From Mycobacterium kansasii ATCC 12478 (lineage in GTDB: Bacteria > Actinomycetota > Actinomycetes > Mycobacteriales > Mycobacteriaceae), in contig NC_022663.1 in NCBI RefSeq assembly GCF_000157895.3, forward strand, positions 1,054,001-1,118,000: 64,000 bases of DNA. Reading direction: 5' to 3'. Positions 53,460 to 63,034 of this stretch are shown here, one piece after another (positions within the stretch are counted from its first letter, which is position 1; each line of letters starts with the position of its first letter). A model generated the notes under the pieces. It did no database searches. It saw only the letters and a program-made list of their open reading frames with translations, and was not told the DNA's origin. Made by a program: the position numbers and the translations under genes.

Positions 53460-56400
53460 GTGACGCCTGCCACCTACCTGCTCCCCGATGGCGCCATTCC
53501 CGTACTGGTCAGCTCGGACAACCCCGATCTGGTGTCCCGCGAGGCCGCTGCGGTGCTGACGTATGTGGCCGACCATCCCGGCGTGGCCCCGCATCAGATC
53601 GCCGACATGCTTTTCCGGACAAGGATTGCCCGCAAGCACCGGGCCCTGGCCATGGTAACCGACCGCGACGGGTTGATCAGCGCCCTGCGGGCCATTATCG
53701 CCGGGAGCGAGCACCCGTCGGTGGTGCGCACTCAGTGCGCCGCCGCGCCCCGGCGAGTGGCCTACGTGTTTCCCGGCCAGGGTGGCCAGCGCCCGGGGAT
53801 GGGGCGACTTTTCTACCAGACGGTCCCGGCATTCCGGGCCGAGGTCAATCGCTGCGCCGAGGCATTTCAGGCACAGCTGGGCACCTCGCCACTGAATTAC
53901 CTTCTCGACGAAGGCCTTTCGGTTGACGACGCCGCGATCACCCTCCAGCCCGCGTTGTTCACCCAGATGGCCGGCCTGGCCGCGATGTGGCGATCGGTGG
54001 GCGTTGCGCCGAACGCCACCATCGGGCACAGCCAGGGAGAGATCGCCGCGGCTTACGTCTCGGGCGCAATCACCTTGGCGGACGCGGTCAGCATCATCGG
54101 GATCCGCGCTCGCGCCGCCGACGGGTTCGCCGCCGGTGATTACGCCATGGCAGTCATCGCCGCCGACCGCGACGCCTGCGAGGACGCGCTCGCACGGTGT
54201 TCGGGCTGGGCGCAGCTGTCGGTGATCAATTCGCCCAACCTGGCCGGAATCTCGGGCGATCGGGAAACGGTGCAGGCCATCGTCGACACCTTTTCTCGGC
54301 GCGACACGTTCGCCCGGGTTATCGAAGTCCGATTCCCCGCACACACCAGCGCGATCAGTGCGCTGGGCGACGACTTCTGCGCTGCCATCCGACGCGAACT
54401 GCGGAATCCGAAGTTTCTCGACACCGATATCGACTGCCTCGGCGCCACGCTGGGCGGACCCATCACACAGGATCTGCCGCTGGACCAGTACTGGTTCTGG
54501 AACCTGCGCAATACCGTTCGATTCGACAAGGCGATCGCCGCCGCGGTAACACGCGGCATCGACACCTTTGTCGAACTGGCCGTACATCCGTCGCTGCAAT
54601 TGGCCATCGAAGAAAACCTCGCCGCCGTTTCCGACGACGGCGACGACCGCGATCCCATAGTGGTGGGCACCTGCAATCGGACGGCGACCGATCTCGGCGA
54701 CTTCACCCGAAACCTCGCGCACGCTGCCGTACACGACCTGACCTATCCCTGGGACCGCCTGTGCGTCGAGCGCGACGGCCCGGTCGCGCTGCCGCTGCCC
54801 GACTTCCCCAACACCGTGATGAACGAGACGAAACTGTGGCTGCCCTACGACGAGGCGTCATCCCGGCGCGCTGCTCAAACATCCACCGCGGCAACCACAC
54901 CCGGCCCCGCCCGCAACTTGACCGCACCGACCGCCACGCCGCGACTTCTCGTCGAGAATTGGGTCCGGCTGTCCCAGCGCTCGCTGGTACCGCCGCGCTC
55001 GATCGGACTGGTGGATCACACCGGCGCCTGCGCCGCCCTGGCCGCCGGCCTGTGCGCCGCGGCCGCAGATCTGGGCGCAACCGCCCGCGTCATCGATGAC
55101 CGAAACAGCTCTGCGACAACCGGTCTGGATACGCTCGTGGTACTTCTCCCACGGTCGGCGAAACTCGACGACGGCGCGGCCGCAGCCGCGGTTGCGGCAT
55201 TTTTTTCCGACCGCACGTGGTGGCCGGGTATCAGTGAGGCAATCACCGATTGTTGGCTGGTGACCGTGGGCGGCGAGGCGGTGGTTGCCGACGATCCGTC
55301 ACCGGATCCCGTGCATGCGGCCGCAATTTCGGGTTTCCGCAGTATCGGCTGCGAACATCCGGGCGTCTGTTTCCGGTATCTCGATCTGCCTGCCGAGTCG
55401 CCGTTCCCGGACGCGCCGTCCACCGTACTCTCGGCGCTGCACACCGGGCAGGAATCGGCGGTTGCCCTGCGCGACGGTGTTCTGTACGCCAAGCGGATCG
55501 TCGAAAGCGACGCTTCGGTAGCCGATTCGAGTCTCACCGCACCACAGCATGTCCTCATCATCGGCGGGACCGGAAACCTCGGACTCGATTTCTGTGAGTA
55601 CCTTGCGCACCGCGGGGCGCGGCGAATCACGCTGGTCAGCAGATCCGGTGAGACCGCGGCAGTGGCAAACCGGTTACAGCAGATCCGGTCTGCCACCTCG
55701 GCGCGCATCGAGGTCGCCGCGTGCGACGTCGGTGACCCCGCAGCAGTGGTCCGGCTGGCCAAAGCCGCTCACGACGCACCCGCGGATCTCATCGTCCACG
55801 CCGCCGTCCAGTATTCGGGAATGGAACTGGCCGACATCACCACGGAGAAGGCGCAACAAGCGTTGTGCGCCAAGGTGGTTGGCATCTCGACGATACTGGA
55901 AACGTTTCCGCGGACCGCCGACTGCCGCATCCTGCTCTGTTCGTCGGTAGCGGCGACCGTCGGGGGTCGAGGCCTGATCGTTTATGCCGCATCCAACCGA
56001 ATGCTCGACGCCATGGCGCACCGGCTCCGATCCAAGGGCCTGGATTGCGTGTCGGTGCAGTGGGGCCAGTGGCACCTCGCTTCCGCTGCCGCCGACACCG
56101 GGATGGCGAAGCTGGCTTTCACCGGTCTGCTGCCGATGTCCGCCTCCGAAGCGCTGGCCCTGGGGATGGGTCGGCTTCGCGGGAATGCGATCGTTGCCGC
56201 GTTCGATGCGGAGCGTGCGACTTCGGTATTGCAGGCCTGCGGCCACGGCACGCTGTTGTCACAGCTGACTTCGCCGGTGACGGTAGGCAACTCGGCTCAG
56301 GATGCGACTGCGACGGGTGCTATCCGCCGCTTGCTAAGCCTGCTGGCAGGCGCGATCGGCGTCGACGACGTCGAAGAGATCGACACCGCGGTTCCGATGG

Positions 56401-56534
56401 TCGCGCTCGGCTTGGATTCGTTGCAAGCGCTGGAATTGCGTCGCCGCGTCAGGGCGGAGTTCGATCACGAACTCGAGGTCTCCGATCTGCTGGGCGGAGC
56501 GTCGATCGACGACGTTCTGGCCATGTTGCGCTAG
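53460..56534 (+). CDS. mbtD: MbtD-like polyketide synthase (AT-KR-ACP)
   Basis: This 1024-residue protein has an acyltransferase (about 95-400, YVFPGQGGQRPGMG, Ser in GHSQGE near 191), a ketoreductase (about 690-880, IIGGTGNLGLDF, with Tyr in VYAASNRM) and an acyl carrier (about 940-1020, Ser in ALGLDSLQALEL near 986). It supplies the extender unit and reduces the product to a hydroxyacyl chain bound to ACP. The GTG start lies 5 bases after the mbtC stop, so both are translated from one transcript. M. tuberculosis MbtD has 1004 residues. Confidence 0.92.
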   Translation: MTPATYLLPDGAIPVLVSSDNPDLVSREAAAVLTYVADHPGVAPHQIADMLFRTRIARKHRALAMVTDRDGLISALRAIIAGSEHPSVVRTQCAAAPRRVAYVFPGQGGQRPGMGRLFYQTVPAFRAEVNRCAEAFQAQLGTSPLNYLLDEGLSVDDAAITLQPALFTQMAGLAAMWRSVGVAPNATIGHSQGEIAAAYVSGAITLADAVSIIGIRARAADGFAAGDYAMAVIAADRDACEDALARCSGWAQLSVINSPNLAGISGDRETVQAIVDTFSRRDTFARVIEVRFPAHTSAISALGDDFCAAIRRELRNPKFLDTDIDCLGATLGGPITQDLPLDQYWFWNLRNTVRFDKAIAAAVTRGIDTFVELAVHPSLQLAIEENLAAVSDDGDDRDPIVVGTCNRTATDLGDFTRNLAHAAVHDLTYPWDRLCVERDGPVALPLPDFPNTVMNETKLWLPYDEASSRRAAQTSTAATTPGPARNLTAPTATPRLLVENWVRLSQRSLVPPRSIGLVDHTGACAALAAGLCAAAADLGATARVIDDRNSSATTGLDTLVVLLPRSAKLDDGAAAAAVAAFFSDRTWWPGISEAITDCWLVTVGGEAVVADDPSPDPVHAAAISGFRSIGCEHPGVCFRYLDLPAESPFPDAPSTVLSALHTGQESAVALRDGVLYAKRIVESDASVADSSLTAPQHVLIIGGTGNLGLDFCEYLAHRGARRITLVSRSGETAAVANRLQQIRSATSARIEVAACDVGDPAAVVRLAKAAHDAPADLIVHAAVQYSGMELADITTEKAQQALCAKVVGISTILETFPRTADCRILLCSSVAATVGGRGLIVYAASNRMLDAMAHRLRSKGLDCVSVQWGQWHLASAAADTGMAKLAFTGLLPMSASEALALGMGRLRGNAIVAAFDAERATSVLQACGHGTLLSQLTSPVTVGNSAQDATATGAIRRLLSLLAGAIGVDDVEEIDTAVPMVALGLDSLQALELRRRVRAEFDHELEVSDLLGGASIDDVLAMLR

Positions 56535-56794
56535 TTCCGCCGAGCACCCGGGCCCCGGCCCAACCCGGCCACGCAACGGATCTGTCGCTCTAGGCCGGCG
56601 CCGAGTGGCGCCATTGGGGCCGGGACCGCGACATGCCCGGTCGTCAGCGACAAATTCGTTGCGCGCCTTGGCGTGTCGCTGAAAGACGGCAAATCGCGTG
56701 CCGGCTTCCCAGCGACGACTGTGAAAGGCGTGACTGCCGCAGTTAGCCGTCCACAGAGCCCGGCAACCAGATCGGCACCGTTCTAAAACCTGCG

Positions 56795-58153
56795 TCACAC
56801 GGATTGATACTCACCGCTTCGTCCCCGTGACGCATCGCTGACACCGATTTCGGCACCCAGCACCCGGTCGGCGAGCAGTCCCAGGCAGCTCAGGTTAGGA
56901 AATCCCGGCCCCGCGTTGAAGCCGGATAGGTTGGGCAGGAAAAGTTTCGGATGCAGCCCCTGCACAGCAAGGTCGTGCCCGATAGACTCCTCGAGACGGT
57001 CACTCGTCAGCGGACCGCCCAGTTCCAACTCGAGCATGTCCACGGCATCCTGATCCAGCAGCGGCAGGAACCACAGCGGGTCGGCACCGGAGCCATCCAC
57101 GACCAGATCGAAATCGTGTACAGTCGTGGACAATTCATTGCCAGGAGCGCTGTGGCACAACCCGGCGGTGGTCACTCCCGCCGGGGCAAGACCACCCCGG
57201 TCCGCCGGCTGGGGCCGGTCGGTGTGCACCGTGATCCGGATACGCCCGGCACGATTTTGCGCATCGGCCACCCGCCCCCGCAAATGCCTGATTCTCTCGT
57301 CGGCAAGCAGTAGCTCCTGTGCCCGCGCGGAGAACACCCCTCGGTCGGTGCGGGCAATGTAGTCGCGCCGTTCGGCGCGGGTCAGGCTGCACCACTGCGC
57401 GGGATCGGAAAACAGCGAATTCTCGAAGAACCCCTCGCCACGGGTAAACAACGTCGCTTGCGGCGAGATCGCGGTAATCGTTGAAACCCGATGGTGGAAA
57501 AGCTCGTTTAGTATCGAGGCGGCAGTCTCGCCGCCCCCGATGACCGCGACTTCGTCGGCAACGATCCGGTTGTCACCTGCGGTGCGCTGCCAGAACTGTG
57601 CGATCGACAACATCCGCGGGTCCTCGGGGAGCATCGACCGCTGCGGCTGACCCGGACCGGTGATCATGACCGAATCAGCCGTCACGGTTGTGTCGGGTGT
57701 GTGCACGATCCAGCGCAATCCGGCTACCGACAAGTGAACCATCTCCCCGCGAACGACTTTCAGCCCCACCGCGTTGGCAACCCAGCGCAAATATCGAGCC
57801 CAGCTGTCGTGGGTGGGCGCCGGCCTACCCCGGTCGATCCAGCCCACGAATTGGTCCGTCGCAACCAGATACGATTGCCAACTCCACCGCATCATCCGCT
57901 CGTCGAGTTCGGCGTTGCGACCAGGAACCAGAGCAGACCGATACGGAAAGCCGACGTCCTTTTCCGGGCTGGTGCCCAGCCGCTGCCGGCCGTCCGTCCA
58001 GCCGCCGCGGGCCCGCCAGTTGGCCGCCACGCCGGCGCGTTCGATGGCGACTACGTCAACCGCGTCGAGACCCATTTCCCGCAGCGCAGCCGCCTTCGCG
58101 GCCACCGCCACCGCCTTGGCGCCGGCACCGACGATCGCGAGCGTCCCGCTCAT
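56795..58153 (-). CDS. mbtG: MbtG-like lysine N6-hydroxylase
   Basis: This 452-residue flavin-dependent monooxygenase N-hydroxylates the lysine side chain to give the hydroxamate precursor. FAD-binding region IVGAGAKAVAVAAKAAAL is at the N-terminus, and the NADPH-binding motif VIGGGETAASIL is near residue 205. The C-terminal LFLPNLSGFNAGPGFPNLSCLG is also visible. Length is close to tuberculosis MbtG (431). Here it is separated from the NRPS arm and divergent from mbtA with an IdeR-like site between, unlike the tuberculosis order where mbtG follows mbtF. A 260-base gap without recognised features lies between mbtD and mbtG, which are convergent. Confidence 0.9.
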   Translation of the reverse strand: MSGTLAIVGAGAKAVAVAAKAAALREMGLDAVDVVAIERAGVAANWRARGGWTDGRQRLGTSPEKDVGFPYRSALVPGRNAELDERMMRWSWQSYLVATDQFVGWIDRGRPAPTHDSWARYLRWVANAVGLKVVRGEMVHLSVAGLRWIVHTPDTTVTADSVMITGPGQPQRSMLPEDPRMLSIAQFWQRTAGDNRIVADEVAVIGGGETAASILNELFHHRVSTITAISPQATLFTRGEGFFENSLFSDPAQWCSLTRAERRDYIARTDRGVFSARAQELLLADERIRHLRGRVADAQNRAGRIRITVHTDRPQPADRGGLAPAGVTTAGLCHSAPGNELSTTVHDFDLVVDGSGADPLWFLPLLDQDAVDMLELELGGPLTSDRLEESIGHDLAVQGLHPKLFLPNLSGFNAGPGFPNLSCLGLLADRVLGAEIGVSDASRGRSGEYQSV

Positions 58154-58254
58154 CGGGTACCGGGCACCGGCGCCGAATCATGAGGACAGCGGTGGCAACC
58201 CCGGTTCGCCAGCCCTCCGGCGAATGCTGCACCGCCCACCACCCCACCTCCTGA

Positions 58255-58273
58255 TTAGCCCAGGCTGCCCTAA
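58255..58273. promoter_or_regulatory. IdeR box-like site between mbtG and mbtA
   Basis: TTAGCCCAGGCTGCCCTAA matches the IdeR consensus TTAGGTTAGGCTAACCTAA at 14 of 19 positions and keeps both TTAG and CCTAA ends. It lies about 76 bases before the preferred mbtA start and about 100 before mbtG, so both divergent genes could be iron repressed. Confidence 0.65.
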
Positions 58274-58348
58274 CTTTGTGTACGCTACCCTATGTCCGTG
58301 GCATTGGACATGCCGGACCCGAGGAACTCGCCCTCAGGGAGTTGTCTG

Positions 58349-60004
58349 GTGTCGCTCACCCCCGACCAGCAGCGTCGACCCGCGTCGCTGCATGGTTTTG
58401 TCCCGTTTCCGCCGGACCGTGAAACCGCCTACCGTACTGCCGGCTACTGGACCGGGCGCACCGTGGATTCGCTGTTACGACGGGCCGCCACGGCGTGGCC
58501 CGGCCGCGTTGCGGTGGCGGATGCCGTTGGCCGCCACACTTACTCCGAACTCGACGAACTCGCCGACCGAGCCGCCGCCGGGTTCGCCGCACTCGGGGTC
58601 GCGCCGCGGGACCGGGTGGTGCTGCAGTTGCCCAATTCGGCGCGGTTCTGTGTCGCGTTGTTCGGCCTGCTGCGCGCCGGGGCCATTCCGGTGATGTGCC
58701 TGCCCGGGCATCGATTCGCCGAACTCGACCACTTCGTCGGCGTCAGCGGCGCGATCGGGCTCGTCGTCGCCGAGACCGCGGGCGGCTTCCACTATCGGCC
58801 GATGGCCGAGCAGCTGGCGGCCGCGCACCCGCAGCTGCGCCACGTCATCATCGACGGGAATGCCGGCCCCTTCCTGTCGTGGTCGGCATTGCCCGGCGGC
58901 CGGCCACCCGACATCGCGGCCGACACCGCCGCACCGGCCTTGCTGCTGGTGTCGGGTGGCACCACGGGCACCCCGAAGCTCATCCCGCGCACGCATGACG
59001 ATTACGTCTACAACGCCACCGCCAGTGCCGAGCTGTGCGGCCTGACCTGCGATGACGTCTATCTGGTGGCGCTGCCGGCCGCCCACAATTTCGCGCTGGC
59101 ATGCCCCGGCATTCTCGGGACACTGAGCGCGGGCGGCACCGTCGTGTTCGGCACCGACCCCAGCCCGGAAGCCGCGTTCGCCACGATCGAGCGTCACGGC
59201 GTTACCGTGACAGCCTTGGTGCCGGCCCTGGCCAAATTGTGGGCCCAAGCCTGCCATTGGGAGCCGGTGACTCCAAAGACGCTGCGGCTCCTGCAAGTTG
59301 GCGGGTCCAAGCTGGAGCCTGAGGATGCCCGCGCGGTTCGGGCGGCGTTGACCCCGGGCCTGCAGCAGGTGTTCGGGATGGCGGAGGGGTTGTTGAACTT
59401 CACCCGGCTCGAGGACCCCCCCGAAGTGGTGGAACACACACAGGGACGACCACTGTGCGCCGCCGACGAACTGCGCGTCGTCGACGCCGACGGCCATCCG
59501 GTGGCACCCGGTGCTGAAGGCGAACTACTGACCCGCGGGCCGTACACGATCAACGGCTACTTTCGCGCCGAACATGACAACCAGCTCTGCTTTGATCCAG
59601 ACGGCTTCTATCGCAGCGGGGACCTGGTCCGCCTTCGCGAGGACGGCTACCTGGTGGTCACCGGCCGGGTCAAGGACGTCATCTGTCGTGCCGGCGAAAC
59701 CGTGTCCGCCCAAGAGCTCGAAGAGCAGCTGCTGCGCCATCCGGGCATCGGGTCGGCCGCGGCGGTTCCGCTTCCTGATCCGGCCCTGGGTGAAATAGCT
59801 TGTGCTGCTGTTGTTTTCGTCGGAGCTCCGATCACACTTGCGGAATTGAACGGCTACCTCGACGAGCGCGGAGTGGCGGTACATGCACGCCTGGACATGC
59901 TCTTGCCGCTGGCATCGCTGCCCACCACGGCGGTCGGCAAGATCGACAAGAAGGCGATCGCGCGTCAGGCCCGCACGCGGCGCCACTCCCCCGGCGAACC
60001 ATGA
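58349..60004 (+). CDS. mbtA: MbtA salicyl-AMP ligase
   Basis: This 551-residue adenylating enzyme activates salicylate with ATP and loads it on the aryl carrier of MbtB. The signature LLLVSGGTTGTPKLIPRTH is near residue 200, and GRVKDVICRAGETV and the C-terminal GKIDKKAI (catalytic Lys) are visible. Identity to tuberculosis MbtA is visibly high throughout. The GTG at 58349 follows AGGGAG at good spacing. An ATG at 58292 is in frame but very near the IdeR-like site. It is followed by mbtJ, as in M. tuberculosis. Confidence 0.93.
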   Translation: MSLTPDQQRRPASLHGFVPFPPDRETAYRTAGYWTGRTVDSLLRRAATAWPGRVAVADAVGRHTYSELDELADRAAAGFAALGVAPRDRVVLQLPNSARFCVALFGLLRAGAIPVMCLPGHRFAELDHFVGVSGAIGLVVAETAGGFHYRPMAEQLAAAHPQLRHVIIDGNAGPFLSWSALPGGRPPDIAADTAAPALLLVSGGTTGTPKLIPRTHDDYVYNATASAELCGLTCDDVYLVALPAAHNFALACPGILGTLSAGGTVVFGTDPSPEAAFATIERHGVTVTALVPALAKLWAQACHWEPVTPKTLRLLQVGGSKLEPEDARAVRAALTPGLQQVFGMAEGLLNFTRLEDPPEVVEHTQGRPLCAADELRVVDADGHPVAPGAEGELLTRGPYTINGYFRAEHDNQLCFDPDGFYRSGDLVRLREDGYLVVTGRVKDVICRAGETVSAQELEEQLLRHPGIGSAAAVPLPDPALGEIACAAVVFVGAPITLAELNGYLDERGVAVHARLDMLLPLASLPTTAVGKIDKKAIARQARTRRHSPGEP

Positions 60005-60032
60005 ATCCTGCCTCGAAACTTACCATTGACTA

Positions 60033-61064
60033 ATGTCGCCGTTTGATATTGACTCCCGTGCCATGACGGACGTCGTTCCGGCGCGCGGGTCGTTACGCTC
60101 CCGCACTGCCGTAGCGGTGAGCACGGCGATCATGCCGACGATCACCGGCGCGATACCGCCGGAGCGAGCATGGGGAATGTGGCTGACGCGGCAGCTCATC
60201 GCCAGACTCCTGGGCACATTCGGGCCCTCTCTGGCGGGTACCCGGGTCGAATACGTGAATTCCGTTCTGGCGGACGGCCGTCGGGTCCGTGGTGAATGGG
60301 TGTTCGGACCGCACATGGAGGCGACGCACCGCTCGTCGGCCGGCACCGCCGGGGTGATCTACTACGTGCACGGCAGCGGCTACACCATGTGTTCACCCCG
60401 GACACACCGGCGGCTGACGTCATGGCTGTCGTCACTGACCGGCTTGCCGGTGTTCTGTGTCAACTACCGATTGGCGCCGCGCTACCGCTTCCCCACCGCC
60501 GCCGACGACGTTCGTGCCGGCTGGGACTGGCTACCGGAGGCGTCCGGCCTGCCGCCGGAACGCATTGTGGTGGTTGCCGATTCGGCCGGTGGCCACCTAT
60601 CGGTGGATATGTTGCTGCAACGGGATGTGGCCGCGAATCCACCGGCGTCACTGGTGTTGTTTTCGCCGCTGATCGACCTTACGTTCACGCTCTCGGCCGC
60701 TCGCGAACGGCTACGCCCAGATCCAGCTGTCCGGGCGGCCGCGGCGGCCCGGGTGGTCGGCCTGTATTACGACGGCATCGACCCCACCCATCACCGCCTG
60801 ACCCTCGACGTCGCCGGCGGACCGGTGCTGCCGAACACCCTGATCCAGGCCGGCGCGGCGGAAATCCTGGAGGCCGACGCGCGTCAACTCGCCGCTGACA
60901 TCCGCGCCGCCGGCGGCAGTTGCGACCTACAGGTGTGGCCCGACCAGATGCACGTATTCCAGGCGCTTCCGCGAATGGCGCCGGAAGCAGCCAAGGCCAT
61001 GGCATACGCCTGCGAATTCATCGCAAATTCGTTGCAGGACAATGCCGCTGCTGAGGCCGGCTGA
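60033..61064 (+). CDS. mbtJ: MbtJ-like alpha/beta hydrolase
   Basis: This 343-residue protein of the hormone-sensitive-lipase/acetyl-hydrolase family has an oxyanion motif YYVHGSGYTMCSP and nucleophile Ser in VVADSAGGHLSVDM (G-D-S-A-G here A-D-S-A-G). The terminal His is in WPDQMHVFQALP. It lies 28 bases downstream of mbtA, the same position as tuberculosis mbtJ (306 residues), whose function in mycobactin synthesis or release is unsettled. A shorter start at 60063 is possible. Confidence 0.85.
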   Translation: MSPFDIDSRAMTDVVPARGSLRSRTAVAVSTAIMPTITGAIPPERAWGMWLTRQLIARLLGTFGPSLAGTRVEYVNSVLADGRRVRGEWVFGPHMEATHRSSAGTAGVIYYVHGSGYTMCSPRTHRRLTSWLSSLTGLPVFCVNYRLAPRYRFPTAADDVRAGWDWLPEASGLPPERIVVVADSAGGHLSVDMLLQRDVAANPPASLVLFSPLIDLTFTLSAARERLRPDPAVRAAAAARVVGLYYDGIDPTHHRLTLDVAGGPVLPNTLIQAGAAEILEADARQLAADIRAAGGSCDLQVWPDQMHVFQALPRMAPEAAKAMAYACEFIANSLQDNAAAEAG

Positions 61065-61926
61065 AGTGTTGGGGCCTGTGGGCAGGCTGCTGAGCAAATC
61101 GAAGGCCACCACACACGGGGCCTTGGCCGTGGTTACCGGCGCCGGCAGTGGGATCGGGGCCGCGTTCGCGGTCGAACTCGGCCGCCGCGGCGGTGCGGTG
61201 GTCTGCAGTGACGTCGACGAAATAGCCGCTCACAAGACGGCCGCGATGCTCACCGAACGTGGTGCGAAAGCCATTGCGATTCGCTGCGACGTCTCCCGCG
61301 TGGACGACGTGTGTTCGTTGGCCGAACAGTCGCAATCCTGGTTCGATGCGGCACCCACGCTGGTGATCAACAACGCCGGCGTCGGGGCCGGCGGCGCGCC
61401 CATCGGTGAAGTACCCCTGGATGATTGGCAGTGGGTACTGGGCATCAATCTCTGGGGGCCCATCCACGGCTGCCACGTATTCACTCCGATCCTGCGCACG
61501 GCCGAGCCGTCACGAACGCCGCGGGGCATCATCAATGTCGCCTCGGCAGCAGCGTTCGCCGCAGCCCCGGGCATGGCTGCATATAACGTCAGCAAGGCCG
61601 GCGTGCTCTCCCTATCGGAGACCCTGGCGGCCGAGCTATCCGGTACCGCCATCAAGGTCACGGTGTTGTGCCCGACCTTCGTCAAGACCAATATCATCGA
61701 ATCCGGGCGCATCAGCGAACAATCCAGTGAACTGGCCTCCAAACTTATCCGCTGGACCGGCTTTTCGGCCGCAAAGGTCGCCCGCGTGTGTCTGGACGCG
61801 CACGACCGGGGCGACCTCTACTGCCTGCCCCAGCTGGATGCCAAGATCGGCTGGAACGTCAAACGCCTGGCTCCCGGGATATACACGCGGGCCGTCGGCC
61901 GGATCTCGCGGACGACCATCCCCTGA
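61042..61926 (+). CDS. Short-chain dehydrogenase/reductase
   Basis: This 294-residue NAD(P)-binding SDR has TGAGSGIG near residue 33, NNAG in TLVINNAGVG, and the catalytic Tyr-x-x-x-Lys in AAYNVSKAG near 176. It overlaps mbtJ by 23 bases, which implies translational coupling and places it in the mbtA-mbtJ operon. M. tuberculosis has no SDR at this point. Its substrate is unknown. It could reduce or oxidise a lipid or siderophore intermediate, or be a passenger. Confidence 0.88.
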   Translation: MPLLRPAEVLGPVGRLLSKSKATTHGALAVVTGAGSGIGAAFAVELGRRGGAVVCSDVDEIAAHKTAAMLTERGAKAIAIRCDVSRVDDVCSLAEQSQSWFDAAPTLVINNAGVGAGGAPIGEVPLDDWQWVLGINLWGPIHGCHVFTPILRTAEPSRTPRGIINVASAAAFAAAPGMAAYNVSKAGVLSLSETLAAELSGTAIKVTVLCPTFVKTNIIESGRISEQSSELASKLIRWTGFSAAKVARVCLDAHDRGDLYCLPQLDAKIGWNVKRLAPGIYTRAVGRISRTTIP

Positions 61927-61947
61927 CCGTCCACAGTCAGGGCACGC

Positions 61948-62964
61948 TCAGCGTCGGCTGAGCGTCAACGTCCCCGCGGTCTTGAGCACGCGGTCAGCGG
62001 TGATCTTCTCGGCCCTGCGAGCCTCGCGCTCAAGGTAGCGCTGTTTGGAATCCTCGAACTTCTCGCTGGCTTCCTCGAGCTCCTTGATCAGCACGGCAAG
62101 GTCGTCGCGCATCCACGCGCCCTCGCCGGTGAAGTCCTCGCGTTCGAAAATCCGCCACTTCCGTAACACCGGCATGACCACCTCGTCGAGGTGGATGCGC
62201 GGGTCATAGACGCCGCCGACGGCGATGATCACCGCCTTGCGGCGGAACTCCGGCACCGTGAAGCCGGGCATCTTGAAGTTCCGCAGAATCCGGTGGACCG
62301 ACTTGATCGCCTGGTTGGGCGCAATGTCGAGTCCGGCCGCGCTGACGTCCCGGTAGAAGATCATGTGCAGGTTCTCGTCGTGCGACACCCTGGCCATCAG
62401 CTGCTCCGCGATGGTGTCGTTGCTGGCCCTACCGGTGTTGCGATGCGACACGCGGGTCGCCAACTCCTGGAACGAGACATACATCACCGAGTCAAATACA
62501 CTCTCAGCAAACATATCGCCCTGGTGGTTCTGGCCCGGGCTGAAGCCCCGTGTCATTTGCTCCATGCGAAGCTTCTCCAGCTCGACCGGATCCACCGCGC
62601 GGGTCACCACCAAGTAGTCACGCAACGCGGTGCTGTGCCGGTTCTCCTCGGCGGTCCACCGGTTGACCCACTGCCCCCAGGGGCCGTCCATGCTGAAGTT
62701 CATCGCGATCTCGCGGTGGTACGACGGTAAGTTGTCCTCCGTCAACAGGTTCTGGACCATCGCCACCTGGGCCACATCGGAGAGCTGGCTCTGTCCGGGC
62801 TCCCAGTCCTGGCCGTCGAGGGCATAGAAATTCTTGCCGTCCGACCAAGGAACGTAGTCGTGCGGGTTCCACTCCTTGAACATCGAGAGGTGGCGGTTGA
62901 GCAGCTGCTCCACCACGGGCTCAAGTTCATGGAGTAGCTGCAGGTTGGTCATTTCCTTCGGCAT
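61948..62964 (-). CDS. DesA1-like acyl-[ACP] desaturase
   Basis: This 338-residue di-iron acyl-carrier-protein desaturase strongly resembles mycobacterial DesA1 (Rv0824c, same length), which introduces double bonds needed for mycolic acids. Iron ligands are visible in TEDNLPSYHREI, TAEENRHSTALRDY and SHDENLHMIFYRDV (E-x-x-H motifs). The ATG follows GGGAG. It is convergent with the SDR gene. In M. tuberculosis desA1 lies elsewhere, so this is either an additional copy or a relocated gene. Confidence 0.9.
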   Translation of the reverse strand: MPKEMTNLQLLHELEPVVEQLLNRHLSMFKEWNPHDYVPWSDGKNFYALDGQDWEPGQSQLSDVAQVAMVQNLLTEDNLPSYHREIAMNFSMDGPWGQWVNRWTAEENRHSTALRDYLVVTRAVDPVELEKLRMEQMTRGFSPGQNHQGDMFAESVFDSVMYVSFQELATRVSHRNTGRASNDTIAEQLMARVSHDENLHMIFYRDVSAAGLDIAPNQAIKSVHRILRNFKMPGFTVPEFRRKAVIIAVGGVYDPRIHLDEVVMPVLRKWRIFEREDFTGEGAWMRDDLAVLIKELEEASEKFEDSKQRYLEREARRAEKITADRVLKTAGTLTLSRR

Positions 62965-63003
62965 GAGGGGTCTCCCAGCTATGTGTGCCGTTCAGTAACA
63001 GTG

Positions 63004-63033
63004 AATATATCTGTGAACCCCGGTTACATGCAA
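63004..63033 (-). promoter_or_regulatory. Putative promoter of the DesA1-like gene
   Basis: On the minus strand TTGCAT, 18 bases, TATATT gives a plausible -35/-10 pair about 40 bases before the ATG. The -35 hexamer is weak. Confidence 0.35.
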
Positions 63034-63034
63034 G

